64,000 nucleotides of DNA from Paracoccus kondratievae (GTDB taxonomy: Bacteria; Pseudomonadota; Alphaproteobacteria; Rhodobacterales; Rhodobacteraceae), in contig NZ_CP045072.1 in the NCBI RefSeq assembly GCF_009301415.1, positions 1,975,001-2,039,000 of the forward strand. Direction: 5' to 3'. Both the position numbers and the translations under genes were made by a program. The notes under the pieces are model-generated. The model did not search any database. It had not been told where the DNA came from and worked only from the letters and a program-made list of their open reading frames with translations. Shown one piece after another: positions 52,711 through 61,427 of this stretch. Every line of letters begins with the position of its first letter. Position 1 is the first letter of the stretch.

Positions 52711-52741
52711 AGGGCCACAGTGAAAACTGTGGCCCTTTTTC
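52711..52741 (+). terminator. Rho-independent terminator after the Hint-domain gene
   Basis: Perfect stem AGGGCCACAG / CTGTGGCCCT with loop TGAAAA and a T5 run, 22 nt after the stop codon. Confidence 0.9.
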
Positions 52742-52829
52742 TATCAACGGCGGCGTCGGCTTTCTGATAGGGCACAAACGCTAATCCCGCAGGCGCATAG
52801 TAGAGGAGATCCCTGAGCAGGTGCATGTA

Positions 52830-52976
52830 TCAATCCCGCCACTTTGGCTCTCTTTCTTCGGCGTCCATCCGGGCGATGATCGCGTCAGATACGATCTCAG
52901 AGAGGTCCGCGGTTTTCGTCCGTACAGCCCGGCGGCAATCCGGGTCGTGCAGTTCGGGTACGAACTTCTGGCCCAT
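52830..52976 (-). CDS. Small hypothetical protein (48 residues) with strong ribosome binding site
   Basis: The frame encodes MGQKFVPELHDPDCRRAVRT and ends EEREPKWRD. It is preceded by GGGAGGAG 5 nt before the ATG, one of the best ribosome binding sites in the window. It is hydrophilic and probably helical in its second half. It lies just left of the IS5-type element, downstream of the leftward MerR-type promoter that the element separates from it. Family unknown. Confidence 0.45.
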   Translation of the reverse strand: MGQKFVPELHDPDCRRAVRTKTADLSEIVSDAIIARMDAEEREPKWRD

Positions 52977-53011
52977 GCCGCTCCTCCCTCTGAGCTTTGA
53001 CCTGCCCCCTG

Positions 53012-54061
53012 GGCGTTGTTGAGCTAATCGGCTGCAGGCCGATATGACCCTTTTCCTCTTTTCGTTCAGCCAACGGCTATGATCTCGACGGTGCCGAGGG
53101 CGTTGTATCTGTTCATGATGGCGATGCGGATCTGGATTTCTGCAGTCTGTCGATCCGGGTCGCATGAGGCGATGCGCTCGCCGAACGCCTTGAGGCAATT
53201 CATCCGCGCCTCGACGCGACTTCGGACATGATAGCCGACCGAACGCTTCCAGTTGGCCCGTCCCAGGCGCAGCGTCTCATGCAGGATGTCGTTGCGGACG
53301 CGGGCGGCCGGGCAATCCTCTTTCCAGGCGCGACCGTTCCGCCGAATGGGTATACGCGCTTCGGCCCCCCGTTCGACGATCGCGCCATGGCATCGTCTGG
53401 TGTCACAGGCACCGTCGGCCGTGACCGAGCCGATCTCTTCATCTTCGGGGAGCTGCGCCAGCAGGTCTGGCAGCACCGGCTATCGCCCTGCCGGCTCGAC
53501 GTGAGTTCGACAGCTCGAACATCACCGGTCTGCGCATCCATGCCGATATGGACCTTGCGCCATTGCCTGCGGCGGGACGCACCATGCTTGCGCGCCTGCC
53601 ATTCACCATCGCCGCGGAACTTGATGCCGGTGCTATCGACGGGCAGGGTCACGGGACCGCCGGGGCGGCGGTAAGGGATCTGCACGACAAGCCGTGCCTG
53701 GCGTCGGCAGAGCGTGGAATAATCCGGGGCCGGCCAGTCCAGCCCCGCCATCTCGATCAGGCTGGCAACTAGCCCAACCGTTTGCCGCAGCGGCAGGCAG
53801 AACAGCACCTTCAACGTCAGGCAAGTCTGGATCGCGCTCTCCGAGAACGTCTCCGGATGACCGCGCTTCCCGGTCTGCGCTGCATGCCAGGCCATCGTCG
53901 GGTCGAACCAGATCGAGAGCGAGCCGCGGCGGCGCAGTGCGGCGTTATAGTCGGGCCAGTTCGTCGTGCGGTAGCGGAGAGAAGAAGGCTTCGCCATGAC
54001 ACGAAGCTAACACTCAGGATTCACCACGTGAATCCGCCTCACTGATAAGTGCAACAACGCC
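53012..54061 (-). mobile_element. IS5-family insertion sequence, about 1.05 kb, with terminal inverted repeats
   Basis: The left end starts GGCGTTGTTGAGCTAATCGG and the right end, reverse complemented, GGCGTTGTTGCACTTATCAG: about 16 of 20 bases match, including the first ten. Between them lies one transposase gene with a single frameshift. No clear target duplication is seen (CCTG on the left, ATTC on the right), so the flanks may have changed since insertion. The right end is 8 bp from a MerR-type promoter. Confidence 0.75.
53066..53997 (-). pseudogene. IS5-family transposase with a one-base frameshift
   Basis: The N-terminal part (MAKPSSLRYRTTNWPDYNAA to RAVELTSSRQGDS) gives the first catalytic Asp in LPVDSTGIKF. 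The reading then continues in another frame as VLPDLLAQLPEDEEIGSVTA (second Asp in SVTADGACDTRRC) and RSRVEARMNCLKAFGERIAS (Glu). A missing base in the C-rich stretch near 53476-53480 explains the shift. All three DDE residues survive, but in two frames. Related IS5 proteins are made from one frame, so this is probably an inactivating deletion and not programmed frameshifting. Confidence 0.85.
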
Positions 54062-54068
54062 ATTCGGG

Positions 54069-54099
54069 ACCCTAGATGCTCTAGCGACCAGAGCTTCAA
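54069..54099 (-). promoter_or_regulatory. MerR-type promoter with 19-bp spacer, pointing leftward into the IS element
   Basis: On the minus strand TTGAAG (-35) and TAGGGT (-10) are separated by 19 bp. The spacer region carries a dyad, GCTCTGG-TCG-CTAGAGC. Overlong 19-bp spacers with a dyad are the mark of promoters activated by MerR-family proteins. The MerR gene starts 12 bp to the right on the other strand. The normal target gene would lie to the left, where the IS5-type element now starts at 54061. Confidence 0.6.
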
Positions 54100-54110
54100 G
54101 AGGTATTTCG

Positions 54111-54554
54111 ATGTTCTCGATCGGCAGGCTCAGCGCGGCGACAGGGGTCAAGGTACCCACCATCCGCTATTATGAGCAGATCGGCCTTTTGCCCGAGCCC
54201 GAGCGGACCGGGGGCAACCAGCGCCTTTACACCCGCAAGATGCAAGAAAGGCTGGCTTTTATCCGCCATGCCCGCGACCTTGGCTTTCCGCTAGAGGCGA
54301 TCCGCGAGCTGTTGAGCCTTTCGGACCAGCCCGGCGAATCGTGCCACACCGCAGATGAGATCGCGATCCGCCAGCTTGCCGAGGTCGAGGCAAGAATCGC
54401 CCGGCTGGCGGCGCTGCGCGATGAATTGCGGCGCATGCTGGATCATTGTGCCAGCCACACAATCGCCGAATGCCGGGTGATCGAGGTTCTGGGCAATCAC
54501 GCTCTATGCGCGCATGATGACCATAGCGTGCCCAAGGGGGCCGGACCCGCCTAG
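54111..54554 (+). CDS. MerR-family (metal- or redox-responsive type) regulator
   Basis: A 147-residue regulator. The winged HTH (FSIGRLSAATGVKVPTIRYY followed by EQIGLLPEPERTGGNQRLYT) is followed by the long dimerisation helix. Cysteines are Cys82-equivalent (ESCHTADEI), then LDHCASHTIAECRVIEVL and a final ALCAHDDH, resembling the zinc- or heavy-metal-responsive branch. No metal efflux gene is adjacent; the divergent position is occupied by an insertion sequence. The promoter dyad at 54069-54099 is its likely binding site. Confidence 0.88.
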   Translation: MFSIGRLSAATGVKVPTIRYYEQIGLLPEPERTGGNQRLYTRKMQERLAFIRHARDLGFPLEAIRELLSLSDQPGESCHTADEIAIRQLAEVEARIARLAALRDELRRMLDHCASHTIAECRVIEVLGNHALCAHDDHSVPKGAGPA

Positions 54555-54615
54555 CGCGGCCTGATCCCGTGGGTGACCCCTTCCCCCCGCCGCGACGACG
54601 TCCTAGAGTGCGACC

Positions 54616-55245
54616 ATGCGCTGGACCCTGCCAAATCTACTGACTGTTCTGCGACTTCTGGCGGCACCGTTGGTGCCGCTGATGTTCTTCTTTCTCAGCC
54701 GGCCCTTTGCTGATTTCGCGGCGCTGGCGCTGTTCCTGATCGCCGCCGTAACCGATTGGTTCGACGGCTATCTGGCCCGCGCCTGGGCGCAGGAAAGCCG
54801 CTTTGGCGCCGCCATGGACCCGATTGCGGACAAGGCCATGGTCATCATCGCCGTGGTGGTCATCACCGGCTATTCGGGCATGAACCCCTGGCTGATCCTG
54901 CCCGCCACCGTGATCCTGTTTCGCGAGGTCTTTGTTTCGGGCCTGCGCGAATTCCTGGGGGACAAGGCACGGCTGCTCAAGGTCACGAAACTGGCCAAGT
55001 GGAAGACAACGGCACAGATGGTCGCCATTGCCGTGCTGTTTCTGGGCACCGGGCTGAATTACTATGAAACCGGCCATCCGCCGCTTGTGGGTGAAACCAG
55101 TCTGCCCTGGTCCGACAACTGGTCGGATCTGGCGACGCAGGTTGGGCTGGTGCTGATCTGGATCGCGGCGGTTCTGACCGCAATCACTGGCTGGGACTAC
55201 TTCGCCAAGGCCCGGCCATTCCTGAGGGATGACCATGGCGCTTGA
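54616..55245 (+). CDS. pgsA: CDP-diacylglycerol-glycerol-3-phosphate 3-phosphatidyltransferase
   Basis: Inner-membrane enzyme that makes phosphatidylglycerophosphate, the first step to phosphatidylglycerol and cardiolipin. The CDP-alcohol phosphotransferase motif is complete in DWFDGYLARAWAQESRFGAA followed by MDPIADKA, with the three Asp ligands. 209 residues with about five helices. It overlaps the first codons of the moaD frame. Confidence 0.94.
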   Translation: MRWTLPNLLTVLRLLAAPLVPLMFFFLSRPFADFAALALFLIAAVTDWFDGYLARAWAQESRFGAAMDPIADKAMVIIAVVVITGYSGMNPWLILPATVILFREVFVSGLREFLGDKARLLKVTKLAKWKTTAQMVAIAVLFLGTGLNYYETGHPPLVGETSLPWSDNWSDLATQVGLVLIWIAAVLTAITGWDYFAKARPFLRDDHGA

Positions 55246-55486
55246 CGTTCTGTATTTCGCCTGGCTGCGCGAACGCATCGGCCAGCCGCGCGAGCGGGTC
55301 GAGACACAGGCCCGTACCGTCCGTGAACTGGTGGCCGAACTTGCTGCAATGGACGAATGGCACGCGGCGGCACTGGCCGACCTGACAGCGGTGCGCATCG
55401 CTGTGGATCAGGAACTGGCTGATCTGGACGCATCGTTGGAAGGGGTGCGCGAAGTCGCCTTTTTCCCGCCGATGACCGGAGGCTAG
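55235..55486 (+). CDS. moaD: Molybdopterin synthase small subunit MoaD
   Basis: An 83-residue ubiquitin-fold sulfur carrier that ends in the required Gly-Gly (FFPPMTGG). The C-terminal thiocarboxylate donates sulfur during molybdopterin synthesis. An ATG at 55229 is also in frame, but 55235 has better spacing from GAGGG. It overlaps the pgsA end and is followed after 1 nt by moaE. Confidence 0.93.
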   Translation: MALDVLYFAWLRERIGQPRERVETQARTVRELVAELAAMDEWHAAALADLTAVRIAVDQELADLDASLEGVREVAFFPPMTGG

Positions 55487-55487
55487 G

Positions 55488-55922
55488 ATGACGGCCCGGG
55501 TCCAAAGCGTGCCCTTTGACCTTGGTGCCGAGCTGGCAGGCTTTGGCGCAGGCGCAGGCGCGGTCGTAAGCTTTTCGGGCCTGGTGCGCGACGAAGATGG
55601 TCGTCTGGTCGCACTTGAGATCGAACATTATCCCGGCATGACCGAAAAGGCGCTGCAAGCCTATGGCGAGCAGGCAGCACAACGTTTTGGCCTGACCGGC
55701 TGGCGGATCATCCACCGCTTCGGCCGTCTTGAAGTCGGTGAACAGATCATGATGGTCGCCACAGCCGCCCGGCACCGCAAGGCGGCATTTGAGGCGGCGG
55801 AATACCTGATGGACTGGCTGAAATCCCGCGCCCCCTTCTGGAAACGCGAAATCGGTCCTGACGGTCCCGGTGATTGGGTCGAAGCAAAGGCCGAGGATGA
55901 GGACGCCTTGTCACGGTGGTGA
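55488..55922 (+). CDS. moaE: Molybdopterin synthase catalytic subunit MoaE
   Basis: A 144-residue partner of MoaD that converts cyclic pyranopterin monophosphate to molybdopterin. Segments SFSGLVRDEDG, LEIEHYPGMTEKAL, IIHRFGRLEVGEQIMMVATA and the catalytic Lys region KSRAPFWKRE are typical. Molybdenum cofactor supply fits a denitrifying or formate-oxidising lifestyle. Confidence 0.95.
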   Translation: MTARVQSVPFDLGAELAGFGAGAGAVVSFSGLVRDEDGRLVALEIEHYPGMTEKALQAYGEQAAQRFGLTGWRIIHRFGRLEVGEQIMMVATAARHRKAAFEAAEYLMDWLKSRAPFWKREIGPDGPGDWVEAKAEDEDALSRW

Positions 55923-56006
55923 GGCAAAAGTTGCATTCCCGGCGCGCGGCGATCATATAGGGCGCGGACCAGACAGACCCGACCGGATGACAGCGCGGAG
56001 CCCTGC

Positions 56007-56963
56007 ATGACTTACCTGGAGTTCGAAAAGCCCCTTGCCGATCTTGAGGGCAAGGCCGAGGAACTGCGTGCATTGGCCCGAAAGGGTGAAGGTGTTGATC
56101 TGGAGAAAGAGGCGGCCGCCCTTGACCGTAAGGCCGAGGAAATGCTGCGCGATCTCTACAAACAGCTTGATCCGTGGCGCAAGACGCAGGTCGCCCGCCA
56201 CCCCGAGCGGCCCCATTGCCGCGACTATATCGACGTGTTGTTCAGCGAATACACACCCCTGGCCGGCGACCGCGCCTTTGGCGAGGATCATGCCGTCATG
56301 GGCGGTCTTGCGCGTTTTAAGGATCAGCCCTGCGTGGTCATCGGCCATGAAAAGGGCAATGATACCAAATCGCGCATCTTTCACAATTTCGGCATGGCCC
56401 GGCCCGAAGGGTATCGCAAGGCGATCCGCCTGATGGATATGGCCGATCGTTTCCGCCTGCCGGTGATCACGCTTGTCGACACGCCCGGCGCCTATCCAGG
56501 CAAAGGTGCGGAAGAGCGCGGCCAGTCTGAGGCTATTGCCCGGGCGACCGAGAAATGCTTGCAGATCGGCGTGCCGCTGATTTCGGTCATCATCGGCGAA
56601 GGCGGTTCCGGCGGGGCTGTGGCCTTTGCCACGGCGAACCGTATCGCCATGCTGGAACACTCGATCTATTCGGTGATCTCGCCCGAAGGATGCGCCTCGA
56701 TTCTGTGGAAAGACGCCGAAAAGATGCGCGAGGCCGCCCATGCGCTGAAACTGACGGCGCAGGATCTGAAAAAGCTTGATGTTATTGACCGCATCATCTC
56801 TGAACCGATGGGCGGCGCGCAGCGCGCCCCCGAAGAAGCAGTCGCTGCTGTGGGCGAGGCTATCGCCGCAATGTTGGGTGAGCTTCAGGGCAAGAAACCC
56901 GCGGAACTGATCAACGAGCGGCGGCAGAAATTCCTGAACATGGGGTCCAAGGCGCTGAGCTGA
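56007..56963 (+). CDS. accA: Acetyl-CoA carboxylase carboxyltransferase subunit alpha
   Basis: A 318-residue subunit that, with AccD, transfers the carboxyl group from biotin to acetyl-CoA in the first step of fatty acid synthesis. Conserved segments include [55 protein letters not shown] and [20 protein letters not shown]. Normal length. A bidirectional terminator separates it from gabT. Confidence 0.97.
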   Translation: MTYLEFEKPLADLEGKAEELRALARKGEGVDLEKEAAALDRKAEEMLRDLYKQLDPWRKTQVARHPERPHCRDYIDVLFSEYTPLAGDRAFGEDHAVMGGLARFKDQPCVVIGHEKGNDTKSRIFHNFGMARPEGYRKAIRLMDMADRFRLPVITLVDTPGAYPGKGAEERGQSEAIARATEKCLQIGVPLISVIIGEGGSGGAVAFATANRIAMLEHSIYSVISPEGCASILWKDAEKMREAAHALKLTAQDLKKLDVIDRIISEPMGGAQRAPEEAVAAVGEAIAAMLGELQGKKPAELINERRQKFLNMGSKALS

Positions 56964-56986
56964 GGCCGAAAAGCCCCGGGGAAATC

Positions 56987-57017
56987 AAAGGTCCGTCCTG
57001 TCGGGGCGGACCTTTCC
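56987..57017. terminator. Bidirectional terminator between accA and gabT
   Basis: The stem AAAGGTCCGTCC / GGGCGGACCTTT (one G-T pair) has a TGTCG loop and lies between two convergent genes. A and T runs close both ends of the stem. Confidence 0.85.
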
Positions 57018-57046
57018 ATTTGATCTTTCGCGGTCTTGGCGCTGAT

Positions 57047-58315
57047 TTATTCCCGCGCAGCCCTAAGCGCGGCTTCCAGGATATCCAGCGCCTCGTCAAA
57101 GACCTGATCCTGAATGGTTAACGGCGCGAGGAAACGGATGACATTGCCGTGCACGCCGCAGGTCAACAGGATCAGGCCGCGTTTCAGCGCCTCTTCGCGG
57201 ACGCGGTTGGCAAAATCGGGGTTCGGCTTGTCGGTGCCGGCAAGGTTGAACTCGACCGCGTTCATAAAACCCGGACCGCGAATATCGACAATCTCGGGCA
57301 CCGAATCGGCGATGCCGGCCAGGCGCTGTTTCAGCCGCTGGCCAAGCCGGGTGGCACGTTCGCAAAGGTCCTCTTCTGCGATCACGTCCAGCACCGCATG
57401 GGCGGCGGCGACGGCCAGAGGGTTGCCCGCATAGGTGCCGCCAAGCCCGCCGGGGGCGGGGCTGTCCATCACTTCGGCCCGTCCGGTGACGGCGCTGATC
57501 GGCAGGCCGCCGCCCAGCCCCTTGGCCATGGTGGTCAGATCGGCGGCAACCCCGTGATGTTCCATCGCGAACAGCTTGCCGGTGCGGGCAAAGCCGGTCT
57601 GAACCTCGTCGGCGATCAGCAGGATCGAATACTGGTCGCAGATCTCGCGCAGGCGCTGGATAAAGCCGGTCGGCGCCTCATAAAAGCCGCCCTCGCCCTG
57701 CACCGGCTCGATGATGATGGCTGCAACGCGCGAGGGGTCGATATCGGCGCGGAACAGCCGGTCAAGCGCCGCCAGCGCCTCGTCGGCAGTCACGCCATGC
57801 AAGGGGTTGGGGAATGGCAGGTGCCAGACGTCGTTCATCATCGGCCCAAAGCCTGCCTTATAGGGCTGGACCTTGCCGGTCAGCGACATGCCAAGGAAGG
57901 TGCGGCCGTGAAAGCCCCCTGCAAATGCGATGATCCCGGCGCGACCGGTGTAATGGCGGGCGATCTTGACCGCGTTTTCCACTGCCTCTGCCCCGGTGGT
58001 GTAAAAGGCGGTCTTTTTCGGCCCGTCGCCGGGGACAAGCTGGTTCAGCCGCTCGGCCAGGGCAACGTAGTTTTCATAGGGCACGACCTGATGGCAGGTA
58101 TGGGTAAAACGGTCGAGCTGAGCACGCACCGCCCCGATCACCTTTGGGTGACGGTGGCCGGTGTTGACCACGGCGATCCCGGCGGCAAAGTCGATATAGC
58201 GCTTGCCCTCTTTGTCCCAGATCTCGGAATTCTCGGCGCGTTCGGCATAGATCTGGGTCGTCATCCCCACCCCGCGCGAGATGGCGGCATTCTTGCGTTC
58301 GGTCAGGCTGGTCAT
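57047..58315 (-). CDS. gabT: 4-aminobutyrate-2-oxoglutarate transaminase
   Basis: A 422-residue class III aminotransferase that converts GABA to succinate semialdehyde. The PLP features are FYTTGAEAVENAVKIAR, Asp236 in LLIADEVQTGFART and Lys265 in TTMAKGLGGGLPIS. No succinate semialdehyde dehydrogenase gene is adjacent. Other omega-amino acids such as 5-aminovalerate may also be substrates. Confidence 0.9.
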   Translation of the reverse strand: MTSLTERKNAAISRGVGMTTQIYAERAENSEIWDKEGKRYIDFAAGIAVVNTGHRHPKVIGAVRAQLDRFTHTCHQVVPYENYVALAERLNQLVPGDGPKKTAFYTTGAEAVENAVKIARHYTGRAGIIAFAGGFHGRTFLGMSLTGKVQPYKAGFGPMMNDVWHLPFPNPLHGVTADEALAALDRLFRADIDPSRVAAIIIEPVQGEGGFYEAPTGFIQRLREICDQYSILLIADEVQTGFARTGKLFAMEHHGVAADLTTMAKGLGGGLPISAVTGRAEVMDSPAPGGLGGTYAGNPLAVAAAHAVLDVIAEEDLCERATRLGQRLKQRLAGIADSVPEIVDIRGPGFMNAVEFNLAGTDKPNPDFANRVREEALKRGLILLTCGVHGNVIRFLAPLTIQDQVFDEALDILEAALRAARE

Positions 58316-58421
58316 ACTGGGCGCCCCTTACTCGATGCGATTCGGGGTCGATGCTATACGCGGCCCGGCGATCCGAACAGGGCCGCTTGCACAGCACCCG
58401 GTGATGCTTCAGGCTGAAGTC

Positions 58422-59141
58422 ATGTTTCCGATCCGCGACCATAACCCATCCGAGCGCACGCCCTATGTGACCTATGCGCTGATCTTTCTGAACGTGGCGA
58501 TGTTTCTCATCACCATGCCATGGGCGGGCGGAGAGGTCGGTCTGTGGAACCGCCTTGCGCTATACCCGGTGGCGGTCAGCCATGGCGACTGGCTGTGGGG
58601 GCTGGTAACGCATATGTTCCTGCATGCCGGGATCATGCATATCGCCGGTAACATGCTGTTCCTGTGGGTTTTTGGCGACAATCTGGAAGATCAGATGGGG
58701 CGTTTCGGCTTTCTGGTCTTTTACCTTGCCTGCGGGTTGGCGGCGGCGGCGGGCCAGATCGCGGCCGACCCGATGAGCGATGTCCCCATGATCGGCGCTT
58801 CGGGTGCAATTGCCGGGGTAATGGGCGGCTATCTGCTGATGTTCCCGCGCGCCCGCGTCGATGTCATCGCCATTATCATCATTATTATTCGCCGCTTTAC
58901 CATTCCGGCATGGGTGCTGTTGCTGGCATGGTTCGGCATCCAGCTGGTCTCAAGCGCCAGCATGGTCGATGACGGCGTTGCCTATGTGGCCCATGCAGCG
59001 GGGTTCCTGGCGGGGATCGTATTTGCCGTGCCGCTGTTTCTGCGTCGGGGCGGGTCGGGTTTCTGGCAGCGCACCCATGGTCGCCCGCCTCATGCCCCGG
59101 CCTATGCCCCCTCACGCATCCCGCCGGTGCGTCGGCGCTAA
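58422..59141 (+). CDS. Rhomboid-family intramembrane serine protease
   Basis: A 239-residue protein with about six helices. The catalytic Ser is in GASGAIAGVMGGY and the His is in VAYVAHAAGFLAG; the oxyanion-region HMFLHAGIMHIAGNMLFLWV is conserved. The ATG at 58422 (MFPIRDHNPSERTPYVTYAL) matches the family N-terminus; a longer frame from 58281 overlaps gabT. Substrates unknown. Confidence 0.92.
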   Translation: MFPIRDHNPSERTPYVTYALIFLNVAMFLITMPWAGGEVGLWNRLALYPVAVSHGDWLWGLVTHMFLHAGIMHIAGNMLFLWVFGDNLEDQMGRFGFLVFYLACGLAAAAGQIAADPMSDVPMIGASGAIAGVMGGYLLMFPRARVDVIAIIIIIIRRFTIPAWVLLLAWFGIQLVSSASMVDDGVAYVAHAAGFLAGIVFAVPLFLRRGGSGFWQRTHGRPPHAPAYAPSRIPPVRRR

Positions 59142-59794
59142 AGCCGGCCGCGGCTCATGTGGCGCTTGCCGGCAAAGCCCGGCGCGCGACTGACGGTAAA
59201 ACCTGCCGCCGCCAGTGCCCGTCGTACATGGCCTGCCGCTGTGTAGGTCGCAAAGGTCCCGCCCGCGGCGGTGTGGCGTGCGACCTCGGTCATTAGTGCC
59301 TCGCCCCAAAGCTCGGGGTTTTTGGCTGGCGAAAACCCGTCCAGAAACCACGCATCCGCCTGTCCATCCCATACGGGCAGGGCCTCGCGCGCATCGGCCT
59401 GGATGATTTCGGCCTGAACCAGCCCGACGGTCAGATGCTGTTGCGGCCAGCCCTCGCGTAACTGGGCTGCAAGCGGGGCAAGCTCGGGAAAGGCGGCATG
59501 GGCGCGGGCCAGTTCATCGGCGCTCATCGGAAAGGCCTCAAAGCTGGTAAAGCGGATCGGCACAGTTGCGATCTGCGCCAGTGCCAGAAGGTTCAGCCCA
59601 GTGCCAAAGCCCAGTTCGGCGACGTGAAAGCCGGGCCGCAACCGGGCGGGCAGATCGTTTCCGGCCAGAAAGACGTGGCGCGTCTCGTCCAGCCCGCCGC
59701 TGAGGCTGAAGTAGGGGTCGTCAAAGCGGCGCGAGACAGGAATCGCCCCGTCACGCCAATCCAGATCGGCGCTGCTCTGGTCGCGCTTGGCCAT
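59138..59794 (-). CDS. tRNA 5-(aminomethyl)-2-thiouridine methyltransferase (MnmD type)
   Basis: A 218-residue SAM-dependent methyltransferase corresponding to the N-terminal half of E. coli MnmC. The SAM site is in FHVAELGFGTGLNLLALAQI and the catalytic region is WFLDGFSPAKNPELW. It completes the mnm5s2U modification at tRNA position 34. It overlaps the rhomboid stop by a few bases and diverges, 46 bp apart, from the gene for the FAD half. Confidence 0.88.
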   Translation of the reverse strand: MAKRDQSSADLDWRDGAIPVSRRFDDPYFSLSGGLDETRHVFLAGNDLPARLRPGFHVAELGFGTGLNLLALAQIATVPIRFTSFEAFPMSADELARAHAAFPELAPLAAQLREGWPQQHLTVGLVQAEIIQADAREALPVWDGQADAWFLDGFSPAKNPELWGEALMTEVARHTAAGGTFATYTAAGHVRRALAAAGFTVSRAPGFAGKRHMSRGRL

Positions 59795-59840
59795 CCGCGC
59801 TAACTCCTTTTTGCAGGCAGATGCGGCAAGGGGCGGCGGA

Positions 59841-60845
59841 ATGGCAAGCGAAATCACAGTGGCGGGCGCAGGTGTCTTTGGCCTTGCCTGCGCATGGGAG
59901 CTGCTGCGGCGTGGCATACGGGTGCGCGTCTTTGAGGCGGCGCGGATCGGGGCAGGTGCCTCGGGCGGGCATGTCGGCGCGCTTGCCCCCCACGCGCCCG
60001 AGAACTGGAACGCCAAAAAGCAGGTCCAGCTGGAGGCTCTGATAGCTGCCGAAGGGTGGTGGACCGAGGTTGCCGCGGCGGGCGGGGTCGATCCTGGTTA
60101 CGCCCGCACCGGTCGTATCCAGCCCGTGCCCGAGGGGTCCGAGGCGCGGATGGCCGAACGGATCGAGGCAGCCCGCGCCAACTGGCCAGAATGGGCGGGA
60201 ATGGAGATGACTGAGGCGCCACAGGCGCCGTTGGTGCCCCTGTCGCCTTCGGGCCTGTGGTTGGTGGACCGACTGACCGCGCGGGTCAGTCCACGCCGTG
60301 CAGGTGCCGCGCTTGCCGCCGCGATCATCGCCCGGGGCGGAGAGCTCATCGAGGGGCAGGCCGCGCCCGACGCCCCCGCGATCTGGGCGACCGGAGTGGC
60401 CGGTCTTGCGCCCTTTGGCGGCGGCGGGGTCAAGGGCCAGTCGGCGCTTCTGGCGCTGGATATGGCCGATGCCCCGCAGGTCTTTGCCGATGGGGTCCAT
60501 ATCGTGCCCCATGCGGACGGGACCGTGGCCATTGGCTCGACCTCGGAACGCGATGTCATGGACACCGGCACCGACGCCCAGCTTGAGGTGCTGATAGACA
60601 AGGCCCGCGCCCTGTGTCCGGCACTGGGGGATGCACCGGTCGTTGATCGCTGGGCCGGCATCCGCCCGCGCGCGCGCTCCCGCGCGCCCATCGTCGGGCC
60701 ATGGCCGGGGCGGCCGGGCCATTACGTCGCCAACGGTGGTTTCAAAATCGGCCTTGCCATGGCCCCGGCCTGCGCAGGAATGCTGGCTGATCTGATCCTT
60801 GAGGGGCGTGATCGCATCCCCGAGGGCTTCAGGGTGCCGGGCTGA
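59841..60845 (+). CDS. FAD-dependent oxidoreductase (MnmC C-terminal-domain-like)
   Basis: A 334-residue DAO-family flavoprotein: FAD fold EITVAGAGVFGLACAWELLR with GAGASGGHVGALAPH, and a C-terminal RPRARSRAPIVGPW. It corresponds to the oxidase half of bifunctional MnmC, which removes the carboxymethyl group from cmnm5U34. Being divergent from the mnmD-like gene, the two probably perform the split reactions. It could alternatively be a glycine-oxidase-like enzyme. ATG at 59841 follows AAGGGGCGG. Confidence 0.82.
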   Translation: MASEITVAGAGVFGLACAWELLRRGIRVRVFEAARIGAGASGGHVGALAPHAPENWNAKKQVQLEALIAAEGWWTEVAAAGGVDPGYARTGRIQPVPEGSEARMAERIEAARANWPEWAGMEMTEAPQAPLVPLSPSGLWLVDRLTARVSPRRAGAALAAAIIARGGELIEGQAAPDAPAIWATGVAGLAPFGGGGVKGQSALLALDMADAPQVFADGVHIVPHADGTVAIGSTSERDVMDTGTDAQLEVLIDKARALCPALGDAPVVDRWAGIRPRARSRAPIVGPWPGRPGHYVANGGFKIGLAMAPACAGMLADLILEGRDRIPEGFRVPG

Positions 60846-61338
60846 CCCCGATTACCATGGGGTGCAGGTGGAACAGCCCTGCCCAGATCAGAACGGCCAG
60901 CGCAAGGCGCGGCCAGGTCAGCCGCAGGGCCCATCCGCGTCGCAGGCTGATCGCCAGCCCGAACAGGGCATAGGCAAGCAGCAGCCCGAACAGGATCACA
61001 TGCGCCAGATCGCCGTTGGCGATCAAATGCGCTGCGCCCCACAGGGTAAAGCCCGCCATCAACCCCGCCATGCCGCCGGTCAGCGCTGCCAGCACCGCTA
61101 TGGGCATGGCGATATTGGCAAGCCAGCGCATCCACGGCTCTTGCGGCCAGATCTCGACAAAGGGGGCGCGGGCGGCGGCAAGGATCAGCCAGTACAGCAG
61201 CGCAAGCGACAACAGGCTGTAACCGATGACATAGCCCCGCCGCCCCAGCGTACGGATCAGCGGCTCGCGGAATCGGGCCGGGATCACATGCGAGCCCAGA
61301 AAAGCCGCCAGCGCCAATGCAAATTCGCCCCATTCCAT
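60829..61338 (-). CDS. NnrU-family membrane protein
   Basis: A 169-residue protein with about five membrane helices, starting MEWGEFALALAAFLGSHVIP. Conserved points include SHVIPARFREPLIRTLGRRG and GAAHLIANGDLAHVILFG, with membrane His residues. NnrU proteins are linked to nitric-oxide and nitrite metabolism in denitrifiers, and resemble NnrU/methylamine utilisation heme-related proteins. The stop codon region overlaps the preceding convergent gene by 17 bp. Confidence 0.85.
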   Translation of the reverse strand: MEWGEFALALAAFLGSHVIPARFREPLIRTLGRRGYVIGYSLLSLALLYWLILAAARAPFVEIWPQEPWMRWLANIAMPIAVLAALTGGMAGLMAGFTLWGAAHLIANGDLAHVILFGLLLAYALFGLAISLRRGWALRLTWPRLALAVLIWAGLFHLHPMVIGVSPAP

Positions 61339-61427
61339 GCCGCCAGCCTAGCCTTGCGCCCCTGTGACGGCAATCCGCGTTGACGCCGCGCCCTGCTGCG
61401 GCATGATGACGCGAAAAAGGGGACCCC

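Noticed and set aside
53470..53485. Programmed frameshift in the IS5-type transposase
   Set aside because: No slippery A-run or downstream stimulatory structure is evident, and single-frame relatives are the norm, so a simple one-base deletion is more likely.
57149..58417. 422-codon open frame on the plus strand opposite gabT
   Set aside because: The gabT frame shows full aminotransferase motifs; the opposite frame is a shadow without recognisable features.
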